From positions 1 through 64,000 of the forward strand of contig MPNM01000012.1 in NCBI GenBank assembly GCA_002239025.1: a stretch of DNA of 64,000 nt, written 5' to 3'. The stretch comes from Chloroflexi bacterium bin125. Its GTDB lineage: Bacteria; Chloroflexota; Dehalococcoidia; Bin125. The notes under the pieces are model-generated. The model had not been told where the DNA came from, searched no databases, and saw only the letters and a list, made by a program, of their open reading frames with translations. The first letter of the stretch is position 1. Every line of letters starts with the position of its first letter. Of the stretch, positions 18,382-27,169 are shown piece by piece. A program made the position numbers and the translations under genes.

Positions 18382-20796
18382 TTGGAAGTGAGTTGTCAAG
18401 TGTCGAGCGAACTGAGTCCAGAGGCGGTGAGACGAGAGAACGCCGTGCTACACGAGCGCCTCTCCAGGCTGAATGAAGCCGGCCTGCGCATCGGCGAGGA
18501 CTTCGAACTTGATGCCGTGTTGCGCGAGGTCCTGGATGCCGCGCGTTCGCTGACCGCAGCCACCCGCGGCGCCATGACGACGGTTGACGACCGAGGAGCG
18601 GTGCGCGAGTTCATCACCTCTGGACTCAGCGATGTTGAACACCAAGCGCTGCTCGATCTGCCTGCCGGGTTGATGTTCTTCGAGTACCTCAGCAAGCTCG
18701 CACAGCCCCTACGGGTGGTCGACGGATCGGCTCATTTCACGTCGCTGGGAATGGATCCTCTGCCCTTTCTTCTGGGCAGCTTCCTCTGCACGCCGATCCG
18801 GTACCGCGGACAACGCGTGGGCAACGTCTACCTCGCCAACAAGGAGGGCGGTGCAGCGTTCAGCGCCGACGACGAGGAAACGCTGAGCCTGTTTGCCGCG
18901 CAGGCAGCCATGGCGATGGCTCATGCGCAGCGGTTGCGCGACGAACAGCGCGCCCGCGCCGACCTGGAGACTCTGATCGACATCTCTCCGGTCGGCGTTG
19001 TTCTGTTCGACGCACAGGGCGGCAAGCCGCTCTCGATCAACCGCGAAGCGCACCGAATCGTCGACCGCCTGCGCAGCCCGGAACAGACGCCGGAGGAACT
19101 GTTGCAAGTGCTTTCCTATCGGCGCGGCGACGGGCGCCAACTGAGCGTCGCCGAGTATCCGCTGACCCGCTCCTTGACCACCGGAGAGACGGTTCAATCG
19201 GAAGAGATCGTGTTGCAGTCGCCCGACGGGCGCCAGGTCAGCACGATCATTAACGCGACGCCGATTCACTCCGGCGATGATCGGGTGGTATCCGTCGTGG
19301 TCACGATGCAGGACCTTGAATCCCTGGAGCAGTTTGAGCAAATGCGGGCCGATTTTCTGGCCATGGTCAGCCACGAGCTGCGCGCGCCGCTCAGCTCGAT
19401 CAAGGGATCGGCCGCCACCTTGCTGCAGTCGGGGGTCGCGCTGGACCCGGCTGCAGCCGCTCAGTTCCACCGCATCATCGAGCAGCAATCTGACCATATG
19501 CAGGAGTTGATTACAGATCTGCTTGATGTCGCTCGGATCGAAGCCGGCACGCTGGCCATCTCACCGCAGCCGGTCAGTGTTAAGGAACTGGTCGAGGCCG
19601 CCCGCGGCTCCTTCTTGAGTGGTCACACAGGGAGCGACATTCAGATCGATCTGCCGCCTGACTTGCCGCTCGTGATGGCCGATCGGCGTCGCATCGTGCA
19701 GGTGCTGCTTAACCTCTTGTCCAATGCCGTCCGCCATTCGCCCGATGACTCAACCGTCCGTTTGTCGGCGCTGGCGGCCGGCGTTGAGGTGGAGGTCCGA
19801 GTCACGGACCAGGGCGAGGGCATCGCGGCCGAGCGGCTGCCGAAGCTGTTTAGCAAGTTCTCCCGTTCGCCCGCTGAGCCGGGAAGCGAAGCGAGCGAAT
19901 CGGGACTCGGGCTGGCCATCAGCAAGGGCATTGTCGAAGCGCACGGAGGCCGCATCCGTGCCCAGAGCGACGGACTGGGGCGAGGCGCCCAGATCAGTTT
20001 CAGCTTGCCGGCGACTGAGGCGCCGGGCGCCGCCGAATCGAGCACGGCGCAGGAGGCTGGGGCTGCGGAGGAACGGAGCCCAAACCGTCGCACACGGATC
20101 CTGGCGATCGACGACGATCCAACGACCCTGGTGCACGTGCGCGACTCGCTCAACCGGGCCGGTTTCGAGCCGATTCTCACTGGCGATCCTGACGCGGTGG
20201 CTCGGTTAATCAGGGAGAACCGGCCGCATCTCGTGCTGCTCGATCTCATGCTGCCGGAGGTCGACGGGATCGAGTTGATGGAGCTTGTTCCGGAGCTGCG
20301 GGAACTGCCCGTGATCTTTCTCTCTGCATACGGAGGCGACCGCCGCGTCGCTCGCGCACTGGAACACGGCGCCGACGACTACATCGTCAAGCCGTTCTCG
20401 CCGACTGAGCTGATCGCGCGGATTCAAACGGTGCTGCGCCGTTGGACCATGAGCGTGACGGCCGAACCAGTCCGGCCGTTTGCTCTATTCGAGCTGTCAC
20501 TTGACTACGCCCAACGCCGGGTCTCGCTCGCCGGGCGAGAGTTGCAGCTGACCGAGCTTGAGTACCGGATGCTGGTCGAACTCTCGTTGCACGCCGGGCA
20601 AGCGAGGAGCCATGCTGAACTGCTGCGCGCGGTCTGGGGCCCAGGACACTCCGGACGGTCCGGCGCGGTGCGCACGGTCGTCAAGCAGCTGCGCCGCAAG
20701 CTGGGCGATGTTGCCAGCAATCCGACCTACATCATCAACGAGCCGCGTTACGGCTACCGAATGCCAAAGCCTGAGCTAACCAATGAGGCGACGTAG
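18382..20796 (+). CDS. Single-chain phosphorelay: GAF-PAS-HisKA-HATPase-receiver-winged helix (copy 1)
   Basis: Up to 804 residues, no membrane helix. Order: short coiled coil (about 15-40), GAF (about 42-185), PAS-like (about 195-300), HisKA with H331 (AMVSHELRAPLSSIKGS), HATPase (NLLSNAVRH, DQGEGIA, SGLGLAI), linker rich in Ala/Glu, receiver (about 570-690; IDDD near the start, phospho-acceptor D621 in LVLLDLMLPE, LSAYGG, IVKPF), then an OmpR-type winged helix (about 705-795; GAVRTVVKQLRRKLG and GYRM). Sensor, kinase, receiver and DNA-binding output are thus in one cytosolic chain. Start uncertain: TTG 18382 or GTG 18400 (GGAAGTGAG upstream). A paralogue lies at 27170-29560. Confidence 0.9.
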   Translation: MEVSCQVSSELSPEAVRRENAVLHERLSRLNEAGLRIGEDFELDAVLREVLDAARSLTAATRGAMTTVDDRGAVREFITSGLSDVEHQALLDLPAGLMFFEYLSKLAQPLRVVDGSAHFTSLGMDPLPFLLGSFLCTPIRYRGQRVGNVYLANKEGGAAFSADDEETLSLFAAQAAMAMAHAQRLRDEQRARADLETLIDISPVGVVLFDAQGGKPLSINREAHRIVDRLRSPEQTPEELLQVLSYRRGDGRQLSVAEYPLTRSLTTGETVQSEEIVLQSPDGRQVSTIINATPIHSGDDRVVSVVVTMQDLESLEQFEQMRADFLAMVSHELRAPLSSIKGSAATLLQSGVALDPAAAAQFHRIIEQQSDHMQELITDLLDVARIEAGTLAISPQPVSVKELVEAARGSFLSGHTGSDIQIDLPPDLPLVMADRRRIVQVLLNLLSNAVRHSPDDSTVRLSALAAGVEVEVRVTDQGEGIAAERLPKLFSKFSRSPAEPGSEASESGLGLAISKGIVEAHGGRIRAQSDGLGRGAQISFSLPATEAPGAAESSTAQEAGAAEERSPNRRTRILAIDDDPTTLVHVRDSLNRAGFEPILTGDPDAVARLIRENRPHLVLLDLMLPEVDGIELMELVPELRELPVIFLSAYGGDRRVARALEHGADDYIVKPFSPTELIARIQTVLRRWTMSVTAEPVRPFALFELSLDYAQRRVSLAGRELQLTELEYRMLVELSLHAGQARSHAELLRAVWGPGHSGRSGAVRTVVKQLRRKLGDVASNPTYIINEPRYGYRMPKPELTNEAT

Positions 20797-20827
20797 ATTG
20801 GTCCGGGGCGCCGACGAGATCCAATCC

Positions 20828-20844
20828 ACTGGTTCGAAACCAGT
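20828..20844. terminator. Short hairpin between convergent genes
   Basis: ACTGGTT and AACCAGT form a perfect 7-bp stem around a CGA loop, 31 bp after the stop of the plus-strand kinase and before the end of a minus-strand gene. There is no U tract, so a terminator role is only a guess from position. Confidence 0.3.
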
Positions 20845-20955
20845 AAGAAGGTCCCGCGCGTTCGGGAGCGCAAATCTGTGCAGGATGCCTTGTCTCGGGC
20901 ATATCTGGTTAGCGATGCGCTCACGTCCACTCTCAAGACTGCGCACGCTGGTCCT

Positions 20956-22065
20956 CTAGTGGTCCAGGCCCGCGAAGAGCGGCGATTGGACCGCGCTCGG
21001 TCGGTCGGCGGTCGAGTCTTCCAAGTCGGCCACGTGAACTTGCACAATCAGCGGCTTGCTGACCAGGTCGCCGTCCGACGCAGCGGCCCTGAGCCATGCG
21101 TCGCCCGCTCTCAGCGGCACGACCGTGAGCACGCCGTCTCGAATCGCGATCGCGGCAACCTCGGGATCGCTCACGTCGCCTACTCGGAAGCGGAGCGGCT
21201 GAGATTCGGGATCACGGAAAAACCTGGACAGCCTCACCGACACCGGTTCGCCGTCCGACTCGATTGATAACAGGTGGTTTGCGGACAAGACCGGCCGTTG
21301 GTTATCTCCTGCCGGCTCAAGTGCGATCCGATAGCTGCGCGATTCAGTAGTGTCGATGGAGCTGACCGTGACGACGATCTGCCCCACCTCACCAAGCGCC
21401 ACCTGATGGCCCGCCTCGCCCTGGTCGGCGTCCGGTGGCTCGATCAAGATCGCCGTCGAGTCGTGCATCGCAATCGCGACGACAGTGGTCATGGATTCAT
21501 CTAACGGGACGCTCGCCGAGTAATCGACGATGTAGGGACGGAACTCGCCGATCTCCAGTCCGCTCAACACCAGTCGGCGCAATCGCACCTGGACCGGATC
21601 AAGGATGTTGTTGCTCTGCGCTTGTGGCACGCCCAAGCCAGTTAGGCATGACGAACTGCCATCCCAACACTGCACAAGAGAAGAGCCGGTCTCGCTAGCG
21701 TCACCGACACCGCGGGCGCTGAAGGTGTGTCCACCGGACCACGGATGCTCCGCGGTCGGCGTGTTCAGAAGTGGTTCGGATGCCGCGGGCGAGCCCCGAA
21801 TCTCGGCCAGGTTCGAGCCAAACCAGGTGATAACGATGACCAGGGCCACGACGAACACGAAGGTGCCCACGTTGCGCCAAGGAAGTGCTCGAGATGGACT
21901 GCCGGATGCCGTTCGTTCTTCACGATTCAGGCTGGCAGGTATACGGAGCATCACCCGGGGCTTGCGCACTGTCCTCTTCCTTGGATTGGAACGCTGACGC
22001 GGTCGACTGTTCCACAGTCGGTATGCGGTTACTGTGCGCCTGCAACCGCAGAAGCGTGCTAACAC
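20956..22065 (-). CDS. Membrane-anchored protein with cadherin-like beta-sandwich
   Basis: Up to 369 residues; an ATG at 21951 (MLRIPASLNREER) is a likelier start because the leader before it is basic and unstructured. One N-terminal membrane helix (VGTFVFVVALVIVITWFGSNL) anchors it. About residues 155-260 match the cadherin-like beta-sandwich pattern of bacterial surface proteins: LRRLVLSGLEIGEFRPYIVDYSASV ending with SRSYRIALEP (long motif given in two parts: 'LxxLxLSG-x-x-x-x-F-x-P-x-x-x-x-YSA-x-V' and 'Y-x-I-x-L'). A second Ig-like part (about 265-355) resembles domains with 'FFRDPESQPLRFRV'. It probably sits on the outer face and binds glycan or protein; no enzyme motif. Confidence 0.75.
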   Translation of the reverse strand: MLARFCGCRRTVTAYRLWNSRPRQRSNPRKRTVRKPRVMLRIPASLNREERTASGSPSRALPWRNVGTFVFVVALVIVITWFGSNLAEIRGSPAASEPLLNTPTAEHPWSGGHTFSARGVGDASETGSSLVQCWDGSSSCLTGLGVPQAQSNNILDPVQVRLRRLVLSGLEIGEFRPYIVDYSASVPLDESMTTVVAIAMHDSTAILIEPPDADQGEAGHQVALGEVGQIVVTVSSIDTTESRSYRIALEPAGDNQRPVLSANHLLSIESDGEPVSVRLSRFFRDPESQPLRFRVGDVSDPEVAAIAIRDGVLTVVPLRAGDAWLRAAASDGDLVSKPLIVQVHVADLEDSTADRPSAVQSPLFAGLDH

Positions 22066-22182
22066 CGTGCAGCCAAAAGGTTTGCGGGAAACCGCGTTCC
22101 GTTTACGCAGATTTCACAGCGGATTAGGCCGCCAGCACCGCGAAAGTCATCACAGCCGGAACCAACAGGACTTGGCTTATCG

Positions 22183-22380
22183 TTACCTTCGCAAGTAAAT
22201 CACGAACATCAGGCCCAGTGGACCGAGCAACAGGAGAATGATCACGATCGAAATGCTGAGCGCCTGCGACCCGGCGATTAGCCCGGCAACCAGGCTCGAT
22301 CCAAACCAGATCAGAACTGCGATGAGAACAAGTATTTCAAACATACGGCTGTCGGCCAAGTCTCCAGCAGCACTCTCCAA
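22183..22380 (-). CDS. Small membrane hairpin protein
   Basis: 65 residues (or 53 from the ATG at 22344), almost all hydrophobic: two helices MFEILVLIAVLIWFGSSLVAG and SISIVIILLLLGPLGLMFVI, ending in Arg-Arg. Its first helix is similar, also at DNA level, to the anchor helix of the protein at 20956-22065 (ITWFGSNL / LIWFGSSL), so it could be a duplicated anchor rather than an independent gene. Typical for small predicted membrane proteins; function unknown. Confidence 0.45.
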   Translation of the reverse strand: MESAAGDLADSRMFEILVLIAVLIWFGSSLVAGLIAGSQALSISIVIILLLLGPLGLMFVIYLRR

Positions 22381-23703
22381 GCCGTTTGCTCGGGGACGTT
22401 CTCATTGGCGTCAAGTCACCTGTTCGCAACTCTCGAAGTGCCACCGGTCGCCCTCCAGCTGGCGGCGAGGTCGATCAGCCTCGTTGAACGGCCCGGGTGG
22501 TTGCAGGGCCATTTATTGGCTTTTGCATCGCCATCCAAGGCCAAACCTCGGACAAGCATCAATGAACTCAATCATCTCAAGTCAGTTGTGCAGAGCGCGT
22601 GTACTTGCTGAGCAATGCGCGTGCAGTTAGCTCGAACTGTGGCGGCCCACGCACCCGTTGGAGACACGGCAACCTGGCCTACGGGCCCACTGTCGAGTTC
22701 AACCACTACCCGGATAGAGCAGGGTTCAGGACTCCATTGAGCATGCAAACTCAACGGTTCTTGTCCTTACGTAGTTTGGTGGCCGTTAGCGGCGCGCGGA
22801 TGGAATGCTCATCAGACTGGACGCAGCAGGGATTCGTTGCTCGGCCGTCTTTGACTCAACAAACGCGTGACTCAGTCGCTCAATCCACGCACACAACAGG
22901 CGGAGCATCACCGTTGATCTGTACGTACACATGCAAGAAGGACGGGGAGCCCAGGCAGATTGGCGGTCACAGAAATGGGTGATGGACCATCTTACACGCA
23001 ACACCTACGGCCTAGACGAGCAACCCACACGTCATTCACACACTTCGGCGTTGATTCAAGGTCTCACCCGATATAGATTCTCATCTACCGTCGGCCCTCA
23101 GGCCGCGGAGAGCTGTTCAGCTCCTAGATCGATTCGCTCTTTGAAGTTCCCATTAGCCCTTGCTCCTGTCTCGCCGCAAACCGCGCCAACCGGAACATCA
23201 CGGGCATCGAGTTCGTCGTGCCTTCAGACCCTTGGAGCGCCTGCCGATAAATGGCAAGGGCTCAGTACCCACATGTCATTCGGGACACATTGCATGATAA
23301 CGACACGGTCGCATATCCATTACCTCACGCATGTTTCATAGATGTGAACGTACGATACGTGGGATGAAAACATTATCAACAGGGAAGCGGCGCGGGGTGG
23401 TTATGAATGATGGTCAATGATTGCGGGCAATCAAGATCTGAAGCTGCAGTACTCGGTGACTCCTGACACCGTTTGACTCAGGGATCTGCATCAACTGTTG
23501 GACTGGCCAATCTCAGTCGAGAGCGTTGGCCAGGAGCGCCTCTCCAGCGAGTTGGGCGTACATATCGCAATCGTGGACAGAGACATCATCTTGAGCTGTT
23601 GCCAAGTCTCTCCTTTTGGTGGCCCCGCCCAGAGTGGTTCACGAACCCCAAGATGAACTTTGCCCGTGTGCGGCATGGAGATCTACAACTGAGGCACGTC
23701 AAA
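22381..23703. other. 1.3-kb region without a recognisable gene
   Basis: Short frames exist on both strands but none has a family resemblance, a signal peptide or a good ribosome-binding site. Locally the GC content drops (for example 23280-23420), which may mark the regulatory region of the following secreted protein. No repeat or RNA gene seen. Confidence 0.45.
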
Positions 23704-26367
23704 ATGGCGCTCCGCCTCGGGCACGGAGAAATCTGCAATGCGCTCCTCATTGGCGCAGTCGCTATTGTTGTCGCTCTGTGGATTGCGCATCCAACGCTTG
23801 CCCAGACGGGCCCCGCGGCTCCCCAGGACTTGCAGGCAAACCCTGGCTACCTCACTGTGACGTTGCAATGGACCGATGTCGCTTCGGTCGTCTGGGAGTA
23901 CCGCTATCAGAGCCATGCCGACCGGACCACCTGGACCGTATGGCAGCAGAGTCCGAACCAGGGCGCCGACGCAATCGTGGTGGTCCGCAATCTCACCGAC
24001 AAGCAACCCTACACATTCGAGGTCCGAGGAGTACTGAACGGCGTCAATGGCGCAGTCTCCTCCGTTGATTCCACTCCGCTTGCTCAGCTCCCAAGGGTCT
24101 ATCGCTCGGTCGCGTACGAGCGAGGACTCAAACCCGGGGCGTTGGACTTGGAACCAAACCTCAGCGCCGGGGCGATAGAGCGTGCGCGTCCCATGCTGCT
24201 CGCCGAGCAACGAGTCACGGGAACGTTCTCGCTTATCTACCTCTTTAACTCCAAGGGAATGAATCTGGCACAGTCCGATTTCACAGTCACCCCCACCGGC
24301 GCTGCTGCAATCAGCAATCTCCAGTTAGTAAGGACTGATCCCGAGGGGTGGGACCGATGGACAGTCGACGTAGTCCCTGACGCCGACGGAGATCTAACGA
24401 TTGGCTTGAACGAACATGCAGTGACCGAAGGCAACCAGCCCGTCGAGATCAGCTTTGCCGTCGACCTATCAGCAGACCCACGAGTGGGTTACATGGCGTT
24501 CTCCAGTGCCAATGCCCTTCAATCCGTGAACGGGCCATTTACGCAAGGCGAACCGATCGACCTCACGCTCCACTTCAGCGAGCAGGTTACGGTCAGCGGA
24601 AGTCCGTCGATCAAGATTCAAGTTGTGGACTCTGAAGTGGACGCGGTCTATCACAGTGGCAGTGGGACGGACTCGTTGGTCTTCCGCTACACGATCGTGA
24701 GCGGGTTTCCAACAGCGGGAACTCCGCAGATCACATCGCGCGAGATCGTGATGGGCAGCTCGTCGATCATGGGAGCCAGAAGCAAGACAGCCAACGTGAA
24801 ACTACCTCCGGTGGCATCCAGCCTTGAGTTGATTGTGACCGACCCGCCGCAAGGATTGCAGACCGGGGATGCATATGAATTCCTCCTGACCTACAGCGAG
24901 GTGGTGACCGTCGCCGGCCGCCCGTTCTTGCGGTTGAAGGTCAGTTCAGATCCAACCTGGAGCGAGCGCGCAGAGTACGTGGGGGGCAGCGGAAGCAAAA
25001 CGTTGATCTTCCGCTACGTCGTACCGGCCGACCACGGGCTGTCAGAGGGGACTGGACTCTCGCTTCAAGAGCATCTGCTTTATCCGGACGGAGCAGCGAT
25101 CAGGAGCCGGGCCGCCGCTCCTGTTGACGCCTATCCTCGGCTGCCGTCGTCACTTGCGACGTACAAGTTGCCTGCGGGCGGCACCGTGAATCTTCAATAC
25201 GTTAGTGGGTCTTGGCCAATCACTGACAGTGCGCATGACCCAAAGCGTCCGCCTGTGCCTAGCATGGAGATTCTGCTATCGGTTGACAAGCCTACGAAGA
25301 TTGACATCTCACCGAAGCAGTTCACCCTGACTTATCAGGACTTTGAAGCAGGGATGAAGAGCACAGCATTCTCAGTGACCGCCACCGAGCACGCCAGGGT
25401 AGGAGACGTAGTGCTCCTGCGCTTTCAGATCAATGCGGAGAATGCTTGCTGCGGCTACGATGGCTTCTTCAGAAGCAACTGGAGAGCGCTCAGAATCGTG
25501 GCCGGACCAGAAGAAGATGAACCGGAGCCCGAGATAGTCCTACGCAGCGAAAAGCTGCCGCTGACACGCGACCTGGCAGATACCCAGCTGCTTTGTTTCC
25601 CGACCAGAACGCTAGACGACTGCAAGTATGAATCGTTGTATCCCAGGCGCGGTTCCCTTGTAGCGCCTAGCGGCTTTGCCAGATCTGTCCTGCACACGCT
25701 TGACGTGCTGATCGCCGACTCTGCTTTCGAGTTCTACACGGTCACGGAAACCAGCGATCTATCGCGCTGGTCGTCTCGTTTTCGCCGTGTTCCCCCAGGC
25801 GGCGAGTTACATTACAGCGAGGGCGAGCAGCACTTCGGGATCCAGCCCGGTCGGGCCTTCTTCGAGCTTCGCCTCTGGCTGATCTATCCGCATCCGAGAC
25901 GAGACACGAACAGCACCCGGATGGGCCTGGGCCCCTTCGATCCGCCGCTTACGGTCTGTTTTCCTCGGCCAGGCAACTTAGTCGGGATTCCGTTCCTGGC
26001 CGCCTGGGAACACGAACACCTGCCCTGGAAGGAGCGTCAGTGGGCACTGCTTGACGGAGTTCCGAGCAGCGAACCCTTCCAGATCTGCGCTGAAACCCGT
26101 TTTGCCACAGTCTTCGTCCTCCTGCACAACGATGATCCGATCGCCGGACTGAGCGAGCTCAAGTTTGGCCGACCAATCTACTGGCGAGCATTACTTCCGA
26201 TCAGTGCCTCCGACTTGATGGCGGCGCTACCCGCCTCCGTGATTGTCATTGGGTCGGAGATAGATGGCGAGACCTACTACTATCTCCGCCCTGCAGATGG
26301 CACGCCAGTGCCTGGATTCATTGACTTCGCGATCTTGCCCGGCCAAGAGCTCTTCATCTTTCGCTAG
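23704..26367 (+). CDS. Large exported protein: fibronectin III, Ig-like repeats and shared C-terminal module
   Basis: About 887 residues from the ATG at 23704, chosen because a signal peptide starts there (ALLIGAVAIVVALWIAHPTLAQ); ATG 23653 is an alternative. After the signal comes a fibronectin III domain (PAAPQDLQANPGYLTVTLQW, then YRYQ and YTFEVRG). Two Ig-like domains follow with the same plan: 'F/L-x-x-GD/GE-x-x-x-LxxxFSE/YSE-V-VTVxGxPxxxLxV ... Y-x-GGSGS-x-x-LxFRY'. The last 250 residues hold the module shared with the protein at 4507-6960 (LTVCFPRPG; FQICAETRFATVF) and end with FAILPGQELFIFR. Probable surface protein; no catalytic motif seen. Confidence 0.85.
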   Translation: MALRLGHGEICNALLIGAVAIVVALWIAHPTLAQTGPAAPQDLQANPGYLTVTLQWTDVASVVWEYRYQSHADRTTWTVWQQSPNQGADAIVVVRNLTDKQPYTFEVRGVLNGVNGAVSSVDSTPLAQLPRVYRSVAYERGLKPGALDLEPNLSAGAIERARPMLLAEQRVTGTFSLIYLFNSKGMNLAQSDFTVTPTGAAAISNLQLVRTDPEGWDRWTVDVVPDADGDLTIGLNEHAVTEGNQPVEISFAVDLSADPRVGYMAFSSANALQSVNGPFTQGEPIDLTLHFSEQVTVSGSPSIKIQVVDSEVDAVYHSGSGTDSLVFRYTIVSGFPTAGTPQITSREIVMGSSSIMGARSKTANVKLPPVASSLELIVTDPPQGLQTGDAYEFLLTYSEVVTVAGRPFLRLKVSSDPTWSERAEYVGGSGSKTLIFRYVVPADHGLSEGTGLSLQEHLLYPDGAAIRSRAAAPVDAYPRLPSSLATYKLPAGGTVNLQYVSGSWPITDSAHDPKRPPVPSMEILLSVDKPTKIDISPKQFTLTYQDFEAGMKSTAFSVTATEHARVGDVVLLRFQINAENACCGYDGFFRSNWRALRIVAGPEEDEPEPEIVLRSEKLPLTRDLADTQLLCFPTRTLDDCKYESLYPRRGSLVAPSGFARSVLHTLDVLIADSAFEFYTVTETSDLSRWSSRFRRVPPGGELHYSEGEQHFGIQPGRAFFELRLWLIYPHPRRDTNSTRMGLGPFDPPLTVCFPRPGNLVGIPFLAAWEHEHLPWKERQWALLDGVPSSEPFQICAETRFATVFVLLHNDDPIAGLSELKFGRPIYWRALLPISASDLMAALPASVIVIGSEIDGETYYYLRPADGTPVPGFIDFAILPGQELFIFR

Positions 26368-26494
26368 CCGCGCTCACGATGCTGCCCATGAGCAAGTTCC
26401 ATCCCCACATCCTGGCGAAACACCCATCTCTCCGTCTGGACCATCGCTTGGCCTTGTCCGATAGGTGGCGACCGGTTGGAGTCGGGAGTAGGCC
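26328..26494 (+). repeat. Original of the duplicated 3' segment (partner at 4028-4194)
   Basis: The last codons of the secreted protein and about 125 bp after its stop match 4028-4194 with few differences, including the non-coding part. Both copies diverge abruptly after GTCGGGAGT, which marks the duplication edge. Confidence 0.85.
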
Positions 26495-26883
26495 CATACG
26501 CGTATGGGGATGCCCTGACCGCCGGCAAGTGGGTTCGCGCGCCATCCAGGCCGCGGCTGCTAACCCTGAGCAGCGTGAGCCGGACCGCCGTAACGGTCAC
26601 CTGGATTGAGCCGGAGAACGACGGCGGCGTGGCGGTGACGGGCTACGAGTACCAGGTGTTGCGCATCTGCGAGGCCGGCGAGACGGAAGACTGCGGGGAT
26701 TGGCCGCAGGACGAGAACGGGTTCGACGAATTCAGGACAACCACGGGCAAGTCAGTGCGACTCAGCGGCCTCAACGCCGGTGGGGAGTACCACTTCCGGG
26801 TGCGGACAGTGAATAGAGCAGAGGAGATTACCGGCAAGGGAGAATGGTCGTTCGACGTCTACATCGACCTGCCGGACAGCTAG
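26476..26883 (+). pseudogene. Fibronectin III domain fragment
   Basis: An open frame of 135 codons encodes a good fibronectin III domain: PSRPRLLTLSSVSRTAVTVTW, then GYEYQVLRI and YHFRVRTVNRAEE. There is no signal peptide and no ribosome-binding site at the frame start, and it begins right at the edge of the duplicated segment. It therefore looks like the end of a larger secreted protein cut off by the rearrangement. If translated, the product would be a lone domain. Confidence 0.55.
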
Positions 26884-27169
26884 CAGGGCGCTGATGAAAC
26901 GGCCTCGCACGTAGCGGGTGGCGCCGCTCGGCTCGGCCGACAAGTTGTGGGAGGGGTTCAGGAGCCCCCCAACAGGGATTCTCCTGATGGACAGCCACTG
27001 CTACCATTGGCCTTCTGCTACGTGGTCTATGTGAGGTACTTGTCGAGAATTCGTGTGTGTTGCGTGACTTTTCGAGAGATCCCCGGCTTCATGTCTCGAA
27101 GCCAACTCAGACCCGCGTTCGCCGACTCGCCCACCTCCTGACTTGCGCCGGACCCCGAGAGGTGAACTG

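Noticed and set aside
20820-20880. Possible tRNA: ACTGG-TTCGAAA-CCAGT looks like a T arm
   Set aside because: No matching acceptor, D or anticodon arm is found in the 60 nt upstream; better explained as a simple hairpin after a gene end.
23473-23703. Longer N-terminus for the secreted protein (TTG start)
   Set aside because: The added residues are not signal-like and would bury the clear signal peptide that begins near 23704.
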